This document shows, in pieces, positions 1 to 5,590 of a DNA stretch of 5,590 bases. Below the pieces are notes generated by a model. It was not told where the DNA came from. It saw only the letters and a program-made list of their open reading frames with translations, and searched no databases. The translations under genes were made by a program, and so were the position numbers. The stretch's first letter is position 1. The number at the start of each line of letters is the position of its first letter. The stretch is taken from assembly GCA_018895795.1 (NCBI GenBank), contig JAHINZ010000291.1:1-5590 (forward strand), read 5' to 3'. The stretch comes from Alphaproteobacteria bacterium. Its GTDB lineage: Bacteria > Pseudomonadota > Alphaproteobacteria > Caulobacterales > Caulobacteraceae.

Positions 1-1447
1 GGCCCAGCGATTCAAGGGCTATGAGGCCTCCGAGATCGTCGGCCAGCACTTTTCCCGATTCTATACCGAGGCGGACCGCGCGACCGGCGAACCCGACAAG
101 GCCCTGGCCGTGGCCGCGCGCGAAGGGCGTTTCGAGAAGGAGGGCTGGCGGGTCCGCAAGGACGGCAGCCGATTCTGGGCCCATGTGGTGATCGACGCGA
201 TCCGCGATGAGCAGGGCGAGATCCTCGGCTTCGCCAAGATCACTCGGGACATCACCGAACGGATGGAAACCCAGCGGGCCCTCGACCAGGCCCGCGAGGC
301 GCTGTTCCAGTCGCAGAAGATGGAGGCCATCGGCCAGCTGACCGGCGGCGTGGCCCATGATTTCAACAATCTGCTGATGGCCATCATGGGCGGCCTGGAG
401 CTGGTCCAGAAGCGTCTGCCCTATGATCCCCGCATCACCCCGCTGCTGGAGAACGCCATGCAGGGCGCCCAGCGCGGCGCCGTCCTGACCCAGCGCATGC
501 TGGCCTTCGCGCGTAAGCAGGAACTGAAGATGGCGGCCGTGGACGTGCCCACCTTGGTGCGCGGCATGATGACCTTTCTGGATCGCGCCATCGGTTCGAC
601 GATCGAGGTCAGCATCCGCTTCCCGGGCGGCCTGCCGCGGGCGCACACCGATCCCTATCAGCTGGAATCCGCCCTGATGAACCTGGTCGTCAATGCGCGC
701 GACGCCATGCCGGACGGCGGAACCCTGACCATCACCGCCAGCCTGCACAAGGTCGATGCGGGCGGCGAGCTGGCGCCGGGCGACTATCTACGCCTCAGCG
801 TCGCCGACACGGGCGAGGGCATGGACGAGGCGACGATCGCCCGCGCCACCGAGCCGTTCTTCACCACCAAGGGCGTCGGCAAGGGCACCGGCCTGGGCCT
901 GTCGATGGCGCAAGGCGTCGCGGCCCAGTCCGGCGGCGCCCTGACCCTGACCAGCCGGCCGGGCGAAGGCGCCCAGGTCGATCTCTGGCTTCCGGTGATC
1001 GGCGGCGAACCTGGGTCTCTGAGCGACACCGTCGTCGCCCGGCCGCCTCTGGCCGGGCGCAAGCTGCGCATTCTGGCGGTGGACGACGACAGTCTGGTTC
1101 TGATCAACACCGCCGCCATGCTCGATGACCTGGGTCACGAGGTGATCGTCGCCTCTTCCGGGTCGGAGGGGCTGGCCGCGTTGCGGTCGCGAGAGGACAT
1201 CGATCTGATCATCAGCGACGAGGTCATGCCGCACATGACCGGGTCACAGTTCGCCCAGGCCGCCCGTCGCGGCCATCCTGGAATTCCCTTCATCATCGCC
1301 ACCGGCTATGCCGACCTGGCCGCGACGGCGGCCGACGCGCCGGCGGTGGACCTGCTGCGCATCAACAAGCCGTTCACCCAGAGCCTGCTGGCCCAGAGGG
1401 TCGCGGAAGCGATGAGCCGGCGTCCGACGGACACGACCAGCCACTAG
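1..1447 (+). CDS. Hybrid sensor histidine kinase, PAS-HisKA-HATPase-REC (5' partial)
   Basis: The reading frame is open from base 2 and runs off the left edge, giving 481 visible residues. A GTG at 110 lies inside the PAS domain and is not the real start. Visible residues 1-87 are the end of a PAS domain, closing with the usual KITRDITER exit. A short helical linker leads to a HisKA box (GGVAHDFNN) with phospho-acceptor His119 (codon 356-358). The ATPase domain has an N box (N231 in LVVNARDAM), a G1 box (DTGEGM from D269), an F box (EPFFTTK from E284) and a G2 box (GKGTGLGLS around K294). A receiver domain from about residue 354 has the acidic cluster D361-D363, phospho-acceptor D406 (SDEVMP), T434 and K456. 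All catalytic positions are intact, so it should autophosphorylate and pass phosphate to its own receiver. No DNA-binding output domain follows, so a downstream phosphotransferase or regulator is implied. Signal and partner cannot be told from here. The box style resembles CckA/FixL-type kinases, but it is not assigned to either. Confidence 0.95.
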   Translation, partial: AQRFKGYEASEIVGQHFSRFYTEADRATGEPDKALAVAAREGRFEKEGWRVRKDGSRFWAHVVIDAIRDEQGEILGFAKITRDITERMETQRALDQAREALFQSQKMEAIGQLTGGVAHDFNNLLMAIMGGLELVQKRLPYDPRITPLLENAMQGAQRGAVLTQRMLAFARKQELKMAAVDVPTLVRGMMTFLDRAIGSTIEVSIRFPGGLPRAHTDPYQLESALMNLVVNARDAMPDGGTLTITASLHKVDAGGELAPGDYLRLSVADTGEGMDEATIARATEPFFTTKGVGKGTGLGLSMAQGVAAQSGGALTLTSRPGEGAQVDLWLPVIGGEPGSLSDTVVARPPLAGRKLRILAVDDDSLVLINTAAMLDDLGHEVIVASSGSEGLAALRSREDIDLIISDEVMPHMTGSQFAQAARRGHPGIPFIIATGYADLAATAADAPAVDLLRINKPFTQSLLAQRVAEAMSRRPTDTTSH

Positions 1448-1456
1448 ACCGTCCGG

Positions 1457-2398
1457 TCACCCTGGCTTGGGGCCGCGTCGCAGGGCCTGAGGCGGCTGGC
1501 CGAACGCCCGGATAAAGGCGCGGCGCATGCGTTCGGGATCGCCAAAGCCGGTCTCCAGCGCGACGTCCTCGACCTGCAGGGGCTGGCTGTCGAGCAGGGC
1601 CCGAGCGGCCTCGACCCGCAGCCGCTCGACGGCCTTGGCCGGGGTGACGCCGGTCTCGGCGACGAACAGCCGGGCGAAGTTGCGCGGGCTCATGGCGGCC
1701 TGGGCGGCCAGCTGCTCGACATCGAGGTTTTGCGCCAGGTGTTCGCGGGCCCAGACCATCAGGGCGTCGAAGCGCCCGGCCTTCAGGTCGATCAGGGCCG
1801 AGAACTGCGACTGGCCGCCGGGGCGACGGTGATAGACCACCAATTGCTGGGCCGTGCGGCGGGCCACCGCCTCGCCCTCGTCGGCGCCCACAAGGGCCAG
1901 GGACAGGTCGATGCCGGCGGTGATGCCGGCCGAGCTCCAGATCATGCCGTCCTGGACGAAGATCTTGTCGGGCTCCAGCCGGATGGCGGGATAGCGCTTC
2001 TGGAGGTCTTTCGTCCGGCTCCAGTGGGTGGTGGCGCGCTTGCCGTCCAGCAGGCCGGCGGCGGCCAGGACATAGGTTCCCGAGCAGACGCTGGCGACCC
2101 GGCGGGCGGTCTTGGCCGCGTCGCGCACATAGGCCAGGGTGACCGAGCAGCCGGCCGGGGCTTTCACCCCGTCGCCGCCGGAGACGATCAGGGTGTCCAG
2201 CGGCGGGGCGTCGGCCACGGCGGTGGTGGCCACGGCCAGGCCCGACGAGCTGGCCACCATCCCGCCGTCCTTCGACAGGAACACCAGCCGGTACGCCCCG
2301 GGCGAGAACCGCGCGGCGATCTCGAACGTGGCGATCGGGCCGGTGGCGTCCAGCAGCTGGAAGTCGGGATAGACCAGAAAGCCGATCGTGCGGGGCAT
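1457..2398 (-). CDS. GlxA-family transcriptional regulator (DJ-1/PfpI domain + AraC HTH)
   Basis: This is a 313-residue protein, the usual length for the GlxA family. Residues 1 to about 190 form a DJ-1/PfpI-like domain with LLDATGP (D17), the nucleophile-elbow motif SVCSGTYVLAAAGLL (Cys105, codon at 2084-2086), TTHW (His125) and GITAGIDLSLAL (158-169). In this family the domain generally acts as a ligand sensor. Residues about 213-308 form an AraC-type DNA-binding domain with two helix-turn-helix units: the first around 227-246 (VEQLAAQAAMSPRNFARLF), the second around 275-295 (VEDVALETGFGDPERMRRAF). The ATG start is favoured because the DJ-1 domain begins at once (PRTIGFLVYPDF). The ribosome site in front of it is poor (only CGGA about 9 nt upstream), so the mRNA may be weakly led or leaderless. 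It diverges from a DJ-1 enzyme gene 78 bp away, which is its most likely target (inference), and it converges on the kinase gene. The retained Cys and His might support covalent or redox sensing, but family members are regulators, not proven enzymes. Confidence 0.94.
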   Translation of the reverse strand: MPRTIGFLVYPDFQLLDATGPIATFEIAARFSPGAYRLVFLSKDGGMVASSSGLAVATTAVADAPPLDTLIVSGGDGVKAPAGCSVTLAYVRDAAKTARRVASVCSGTYVLAAAGLLDGKRATTHWSRTKDLQKRYPAIRLEPDKIFVQDGMIWSSAGITAGIDLSLALVGADEGEAVARRTAQQLVVYHRRPGGQSQFSALIDLKAGRFDALMVWAREHLAQNLDVEQLAAQAAMSPRNFARLFVAETGVTPAKAVERLRVEAARALLDSQPLQVEDVALETGFGDPERMRRAFIRAFGQPPQALRRGPKPG

Positions 2399-2432
2399 GG
2401 CGGAATCCGAGGGAATTATGTCATTTCCGCCA
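2398..2432. promoter_or_regulatory. Inverted repeat, candidate operator
   Basis: TGGCGGAA at 2398-2405 is mirrored exactly by TTCCGCCA at 2425-2432, with 19 bp between. The arm centres are about 27 bp apart, roughly two and a half helical turns. The left arm begins on the first base of the regulator's start codon and covers its leader. The right arm lies just upstream of the GCTAGG candidate -10 of the divergent gene. A dimeric AraC/GlxA protein bound here could control both genes and repress itself. The symmetry is seen; the role is inferred. Confidence 0.4.
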
Positions 2433-2476
2433 GAGGCTAGGCGCGAGATGCTGCGCCGTCAAACGGAGACGCCCCC
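2399..2476. promoter_or_regulatory. Divergent control region between the GlxA-type regulator and the DJ-1 enzyme
   Basis: This 78-bp gap must hold both promoters. It contains an 8-bp perfect inverted repeat (listed separately), a short AT-rich core at 2413-2427 that stands out from the GC-rich surroundings, and a GAATC (GANTC-type) site at 2403-2407. On the minus strand, CATAAT (2420-2415) is a possible -10 for the regulator and would leave a very short leader. On the plus strand, GCTAGG (2436-2441) partly resembles the Caulobacter housekeeping -10 (GCTANAW). No good -35 match was seen for either, so the promoter calls are tentative. Confidence 0.5.
2465..2468 (+). promoter_or_regulatory. Ribosome binding site of the DJ-1 enzyme gene
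   Basis: GGAG lies 8 nt before the ATG at 2477. This is a good spacing and supports that start codon. Confidence 0.7.
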
Positions 2477-3163
2477 ATGACCGAGCCGCAGACCCTGAAC
2501 ATCGTCTTCGCCCTGTTTCCGGGCGTCACCCATCTGGACTTCACCGGTCCGCACCAGATCCTGTGCCGCTTGCCCGGCGCCAAGGTCACGGTCGCCAGCC
2601 TGGAGGGCGGCGAGATCGAGGCCGACGGCCTGGTGTTCGCGCGCCTGCCCCGGCTGGCCGAGGTCGCGGCCTGCGACGTGTTGATCGTGCCCGGCGGCTT
2701 CGGGACCACCGAGGCCATGGCCGATCCCGCCTTCCTCGACCAGATCCGCCGCCTGGCCTCGGGCGCGCGCTATGTCACCTCGGTCTGCACCGGCTCGTTG
2801 GTGCTGGGCGCGGCGGGGCTGCTGAAGGGCAAGCGCGCCGCCTGCCACTGGGCCTGGCGTGATCAGCTGGCCCTATTCGGCGCCATCCCCGATCCGGCCC
2901 GCGTGGTGCGCGACGGCAAGGTCTTCACCGGCGGCGGCGTCACGGCCGGCATCGACTTCGCCCTGACCATAGCCGCCGAGATCGCCGGCGACGCCATGGC
3001 CCAGTCCATCCAGCTGGCGGTGGAATATGCGCCCGCCCCGCCGTTCAACGCCGGCCGCCCGGAGACGGCGCCGGCCGCGGTGCTGGAGCGGGTGCGGAAG
3101 ATCTATGGCCACGGCATGGCCGAGCGCCTGGCGGCGGCGGAAAAGGCCGGGGCGCTGGTGTAA
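2477..3163 (+). CDS. DJ-1/PfpI family protein, isonitrile hydratase-like
   Basis: This is a 228-residue single-domain cytoplasmic protein of the DJ-1/PfpI superfamily. Key motifs are FPGVTHLDFTGP (D21), VPGGFGTTEAM (71-81), the nucleophile elbow TSVCTGSLVLGAAGLLKGKRA with Cys104 (codon 2786-2788), CHWAW (His124), TGGGVTAGIDFALT, and a C-terminal VEYAPAPPFNAGRPETAP. From memory, these match Pseudomonas putida isonitrile hydratase (InhA) closely across the elbow and the C-terminal segment, including length and the Asp and Cys known to matter there. That enzyme hydrates isonitriles to N-substituted formamides. The true substrate here is unproven, since many proteins in this subfamily are named only by similarity. 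The ATG start is supported by GGAG 8 nt upstream and by the domain beginning within ten residues. It is divergent from the GlxA-type regulator, which shares its fold and probably controls it. A strong hairpin starts 3 nt after the stop codon. Confidence 0.93.
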   Translation: MTEPQTLNIVFALFPGVTHLDFTGPHQILCRLPGAKVTVASLEGGEIEADGLVFARLPRLAEVAACDVLIVPGGFGTTEAMADPAFLDQIRRLASGARYVTSVCTGSLVLGAAGLLKGKRAACHWAWRDQLALFGAIPDPARVVRDGKVFTGGGVTAGIDFALTIAAEIAGDAMAQSIQLAVEYAPAPPFNAGRPETAPAAVLERVRKIYGHGMAERLAAAEKAGALV

Positions 3164-3165
3164 AT

Positions 3166-3220
3166 CCCTCTCCCACGGGGAGAGGGCGGGGCCCATCGCT
3201 TGCGATGGGAGGGTGAGGGG
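3166..3220 (+). repeat. REP-like palindromic element, copy A
   Basis: Two GC-rich hairpins sit side by side. The first has perfect 9-bp arms, CCCTCTCCC (3166-3174) and GGGAGAGGG (3178-3186), with a 3-nt loop. The second is CCCATCGC (3192-3199) and GCGATGGG (3202-3209), followed by AGGGTGAGGGG. The element begins right after the stop codon of the DJ-1 gene. Its architecture matches dispersed intergenic palindromes of high-GC alphaproteobacteria. The first hairpin has no T-run after it, so it is not a classic intrinsic terminator, but it could stall transcription or protect the 3' end of the mRNA. Confidence 0.75.
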
Positions 3221-3258
3221 GTAAGGCGTGAGCGGGTTTCGCTGCCAACGACGACGCG

Positions 3259-3305
3259 CCTCACCCTCCCATGCTTCGCATGGGCCCCTCCCTCTCCTAG
3301 GGGAT
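3259..3305 (-). repeat. REP-like palindromic element, copy B (inverted)
   Basis: Read on the minus strand, this is a second copy of the element at 3166-3220. The stretch 3297-3280 matches 3179-3196 with one mismatch in 18, and 3272-3259 matches 3205-3218 exactly over 14 bases. The central hairpin survives as CCCATGC (3268-3274) and GCATGGG (3278-3284) with a 3-nt loop. Its arms differ in sequence from copy A but still pair. The outer hairpin is decayed: CCCTCTCC is followed by TAGGGGATATCC instead of a full matching arm. Confidence 0.75.
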
Positions 3306-3361
3306 ATCCAGGCCCCTCCGCCTCCTCTAGGCTCCCCCCAAAGCCGGCGATCGACCGGCGC

Positions 3362-3368
3362 GGGGGAG
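3362..3368 (+). promoter_or_regulatory. Ribosome binding site that sets the hydrolase start
   Basis: GGGGGAG ends 8 nt before the ATG at 3377. This decides the start in favour of 3377 and against the in-frame ATG at 3200, which lies inside a palindromic repeat. Confidence 0.75.
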
Positions 3369-3376
3369 ACGAAATC

Positions 3377-5071
3377 ATGCGTAAGCCTTGGGTGTTATTC
3401 GTGCTGGGCCTGGTCCTGGTGCTGGGCGCCAGCGCCCTGGCCTGGAGGGTCCAGACGGCGGGCGGGATCAAGGTCACCGAGGTGAGCTTCACCGGGGCCG
3501 GCGGCACGCGAATGAGCGGCCTGCTCTACACCCCGCCGGGCGCCACCGCCGCGACGCCGGCCCCCGGCGTCCTGGCCGTGCACGGCTATATCAATTCCCG
3601 CGAGACCCAGAGCCCGTTCGCCATCGAGTTCGCCCGCCGCGGCTATGTGGTGCTGGCCCTGGACCAGACCGGCCACGGCTATAGCGGTGGGGCGGCGTTT
3701 TCCAACGGCTTCGGCGGCCCCGACGGGCTGAACTATCTGCGGAGCCTGAAGATCGTCGATCCCGCCAATATCGGGCTGGAGGGCCACAGCATGGGCGGCT
3801 GGACGGTGCTGGCCGCCGCCGCGACCATGCCCGACGCCTACAAGGCGGTGGTGCTGGAAGGCTCGTCCACCGGCGCGCCGTTCGCCGCCGAGGGCTCGCC
3901 GACCTGGCCGCGCAACCTGGCGGTGGTCTACAGCCGCTATGACGAGTTCTCCAAGCTGATGTGGGGCGTCGACCGGGCCCAGGACGTGACCGGCAGTCCC
4001 AAGCTGCGGGCGGTGTTCGGGGCGACCTCGGCCGTGCAGCCCGGCAAGATCTACGGATCGGTCGCCGAGGGCACGGCGCGGCGGCTCAGCACCCCGACCA
4101 CCACCCATCCGGGCGATCACATCTCGCCCACCGCCGTCGGCCACGCCCTCGACTGGTTCGCCCTGACCCTGAAGGGCGGAACCCCGCGTCCGGCGGCCGA
4201 CCAGATCTGGATATGGAAAGAACTGGCCACCGGCGTCGCCCTGGTCGGGGCGGTGGTCCTGCTGCTGGGGACCTTCCAGCTGCTGCTGGCCCTGCCGCTG
4301 TTCGCCGCCCTGCGCAACGCGCCGCAACCCACCGTGACGCGGCGCGACACGGGCTGGTGGGGCGGCCTGGCCCTGACCGCCCTGCTGCCGGCCGTCACCT
4401 TCTTCCCGTTCTTCATCCTGGGCATGATCGCCCTGAAGCCCAATGCGATCCTCAAGCAGGGGATCACCAATCAGGTGCTGACCTGGGCGGTGCTGGGCGC
4501 CCTGCTGACCCTGGCCCTGGGCGCGATCGGCAAGCGCGACAAGCCGGTGTTCACCCGCCATCTGCGGCTGTCGCTGCTGATCGGCCTGGCCAGCGTGGTC
4601 GTGGTCTATGGCGCGCTGGAACTGGTCCATCGCCTGTTCCTGGTCGATTTCCGCTTCTGGGTGGTGGCGCTCAAGCGGCTCAGCCTGGCCCAGGCCGATC
4701 TGGTCCTGGTCTATGTCCTGCCCCTGACCCTGGCCTTCGGCGTCACCCTGCGCACCCTGCTGGCGCGCATCCCGGTGGCGGGCGAGGGCGCGGCGGCCCA
4801 GTACGCCAGCGCCGTCGTGGCGCTGAGCGGCGGCTTCCTGCTGCTGCTGGGCCTGGACTACGGAACGCTGTTCCTGACCGGCCGCCTGCCCACCGCCTTC
4901 GATCCGCTGTCGACGGTGGTGGCCATCCAGTTCCTGCCGCTGACCGCCCTGATCGCGGTGCTCGGGGTGTTCACCTGGCGCCGGACCGGCGGCTACCTGT
5001 CGGCCACGGTGATCTGCGGCCTGCTGCTGACCTGGTACATGGTGGCCGGCACGGCGACCCAGGTCGCGTAG
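3377..5071 (+). CDS. Membrane-anchored alpha/beta hydrolase with eight-helix C-terminal membrane domain
   Basis: This is a 564-residue protein with three parts. Residues about 5-23 (WVLFVLGLVLVLGASALAW after MRKP) are an uncleaved-looking signal anchor. Residues about 30-270 are an alpha/beta-hydrolase domain: VLAVHGYINSRE (oxyanion-hole HG), LALDQTGHGYS, and GHSMGG with the nucleophile Ser138 (codon 3788-3790). The probable acid is Asp189 in VVYSRYDEF, and the probable base is His248 in HPGDHIS. Residues 286-560 hold about eight hydrophobic helices (near 286-310, 331-353, 367-385, 398-418, 440-462, 478-500, 512-534 and 540-560). With the N-terminus inside, the hydrolase would face the periplasm (inference). 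The substrate is unknown; an ester, lipid or peptide bond is possible. Larger hydrolase-membrane fusions are known as uncharacterised proteins in other bacteria, so the family is not unique, but no function is established that I know of. The start at 3377 has a good GGGGGAG site and gives a clean anchor. It converges on the DsbA-family gene with 3 bp between. Confidence 0.92.
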   Translation: MRKPWVLFVLGLVLVLGASALAWRVQTAGGIKVTEVSFTGAGGTRMSGLLYTPPGATAATPAPGVLAVHGYINSRETQSPFAIEFARRGYVVLALDQTGHGYSGGAAFSNGFGGPDGLNYLRSLKIVDPANIGLEGHSMGGWTVLAAAATMPDAYKAVVLEGSSTGAPFAAEGSPTWPRNLAVVYSRYDEFSKLMWGVDRAQDVTGSPKLRAVFGATSAVQPGKIYGSVAEGTARRLSTPTTTHPGDHISPTAVGHALDWFALTLKGGTPRPAADQIWIWKELATGVALVGAVVLLLGTFQLLLALPLFAALRNAPQPTVTRRDTGWWGGLALTALLPAVTFFPFFILGMIALKPNAILKQGITNQVLTWAVLGALLTLALGAIGKRDKPVFTRHLRLSLLIGLASVVVVYGALELVHRLFLVDFRFWVVALKRLSLAQADLVLVYVLPLTLAFGVTLRTLLARIPVAGEGAAAQYASAVVALSGGFLLLLGLDYGTLFLTGRLPTAFDPLSTVVAIQFLPLTALIAVLGVFTWRRTGGYLSATVICGLLLTWYMVAGTATQVA

Positions 5072-5074
5072 GCG

Positions 5075-5590
5075 TCAGGCCTCGGCGGCGATCTGGCGGA
5101 GGGCCTTCTCGAAATACTCCGCCGGCTGGCCGCCCGAGATCAGATAGCGGTCGTTGATGATCACGGCGGGGACCGAGCTGATGCCCGCCGTGTGCCAGGC
5201 GCGCTCGGCGTCGCGCACTTCTTGGGCGTACTGGCCGGAGGTCAGCACGTCGCGGGCCGCCGCGCCGTCCAGGCCGGCCTTCTGCGCTGTCGCCACCAGC
5301 ACGTCATGGTCGGCGGGGCTGAGGCCGTCGGTGAAATAGGCGTCGAACAGGGCGCGCTTCAGGGCCTTCTGGCCGCCGACTAGGCCGGCCCAGTGCAGCA
5401 GGCGATGGGCGTCGAAGGTGTTGTAGATGCGGCTGGTCTCGCTGGTCTTCATCGTGAAGCCCACCGACGCCGCGCGCTCATGGATGGCCTTGCGGTTGGC
5501 GGCCGACTGCTCGGGCGTCGCGCCATATTTCTCGCCGATATGCTCGACGATGTTCTGGCCTTCGGGCGGCATGTTGGGATTGAGCTCGAA
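5075..5590 (-). CDS. DsbA-family oxidoreductase, FrnE-like (N-terminus beyond window)
   Basis: The frame is open to the right edge, so 171 C-terminal residues are visible. The sequence entering from the edge reads FELNPNMPPEGQN, a hallmark of FrnE-like DsbA-family proteins (thioredoxin fold with an inserted helical domain, sometimes annotated as 2-hydroxychromene-2-carboxylate isomerase family). The Met in that motif (codon 5570-5572) is internal, not the start. The helical insert includes SRIYNTFDAHRLLHWAG and a YFTDGLSPADHDVL segment. The thioredoxin fold resumes with GISSVPAVIINDRYLISGGQP, where the Pro at 5168-5170 is the expected cis-proline next to the active site. The helix AEYFEKALRQIA ends the protein. 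FrnE-like proteins are usually about 210-230 residues, so roughly 45-50 residues including the CxxC (or variant) site lie outside the window. Thiol-disulfide activity therefore cannot be confirmed here. No signal peptide can be judged; close relatives are cytoplasmic. Confidence 0.92.
   Translation of the reverse strand, partial: FELNPNMPPEGQNIVEHIGEKYGATPEQSAANRKAIHERAASVGFTMKTSETSRIYNTFDAHRLLHWAGLVGGQKALKRALFDAYFTDGLSPADHDVLVATAQKAGLDGAAARDVLTSGQYAQEVRDAERAWHTAGISSVPAVIINDRYLISGGQPAEYFEKALRQIAAEA

Larger units (their letters stand above)
3164..3376. other. Intergenic region with inverted REP pair and hydrolase leader
   Basis: This 213-bp gap lies between the DJ-1 gene and the membrane hydrolase gene. 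It holds the two inverted REP-like copies, about 40 bp of spacer between them (3219-3258), and a leader of about 70 bp before the hydrolase start. In the leader CCGGCG occurs twice (3344-3349 and 3355-3360), 11 bp apart, just before the ribosome site. No convincing -35/-10 pair was found, so the hydrolase promoter is not located. The frame in line with the hydrolase is open through copy B and back to an ATG at 3200, but that stretch is repeat sequence and not protein. Confidence 0.6.

Noticed and set aside
110..112. GTG as the start of the histidine kinase
   Set aside because: The frame continues upstream to the window edge with clear PAS-domain sequence, so this codon is internal.
1..1447. 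Identity of the kinase as CckA or FixL
   Set aside because: The H-box style is similar, but this box is shared by many alphaproteobacterial hybrid kinases, and the N-terminal sensory part is missing.
1730..2440. Open frame of 236 codons on the plus strand opposite the GlxA-type regulator
   Set aside because: Low-complexity Gly/Ala/Arg/Gln composition and complete overlap with a gene whose motifs are clear on the other strand.
3164..3376. Inverted repeats as ends of an insertion sequence or a CRISPR array
   Set aside because: There is no transposase frame between the copies, which are only about 40 bp apart. The copies are inverted rather than regularly spaced direct repeats.
3395..4630. Long open frame of 411 codons on the minus strand opposite the hydrolase
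   Set aside because: It is rich in Gln, Gly, Arg and His with no domain motif, and it mirrors the codon pattern of the plus-strand gene. It is an antisense shadow typical of high-GC DNA.
5070..5082. Possible hairpin AGGC/GCCT between the hydrolase and DsbA-family genes as a terminator
   Set aside because: Only 4-bp arms and no T-run; this is expected by chance in such GC-rich sequence.
3961..5157. Long open frame of 398 codons on the plus strand within the hydrolase gene
   Set aside because: The product is Gly/Arg/Pro-rich with no recognisable fold and runs in another frame of a well-supported gene.
5570..5572. ATG (minus strand) as the start of the DsbA-family gene
   Set aside because: It lies inside the conserved FELNPNMPPEGQN motif and the frame stays open to the edge, so the gene begins outside the window.

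Overview
This is a high-GC window with strongly G/C-ending codons. The gene types point to an alphaproteobacterium, most probably Caulobacter or a close Caulobacterales relative. That rests on overall style: a CckA/FixL-like GGVAHDFNN histidine-kinase box, GC-rich dispersed palindromes and GANTC sites. It does not rest on a diagnostic marker, so the genus is an inference.

Layout: (1) The left edge carries the 3' part of a hybrid sensor histidine kinase (PAS - HisKA - HATPase - receiver, plus strand, cut by the window start). (2) It converges, with 9 bp between, on a GlxA-type transcriptional regulator on the minus strand (a DJ-1/PfpI-like sensor domain fused to an AraC DNA-binding domain). 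(3) Divergent from that regulator, across a 78-bp control region, is a stand-alone DJ-1/PfpI enzyme that closely resembles isonitrile hydratase. (4) A 213-bp intergenic stretch follows, holding two copies of a REP-like palindromic element in inverted orientation. (5) Next is a 564-residue protein with one N-terminal membrane anchor, an alpha/beta-hydrolase domain with a complete apparent Ser-Asp-His triad, and eight further predicted membrane helices. (6) The right edge carries the C-terminal part of a FrnE-like DsbA-family oxidoreductase on the minus strand. It converges on the hydrolase gene with 3 bp between and is cut by the window end.

The regulator and the DJ-1 enzyme look like a local regulator-target pair built from the same fold. 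An 8-bp perfect inverted repeat lies in their shared control region. The kinase, the membrane hydrolase and the DsbA-family protein show no obvious functional link to that pair. I see no mobile element, CRISPR array, rRNA or tRNA. Most of the window is ordinary chromosomal sequence. The points most worth a second look are the hydrolase-membrane fusion, the paired DJ-1 proteins with their candidate operator, and the inverted REP pair.
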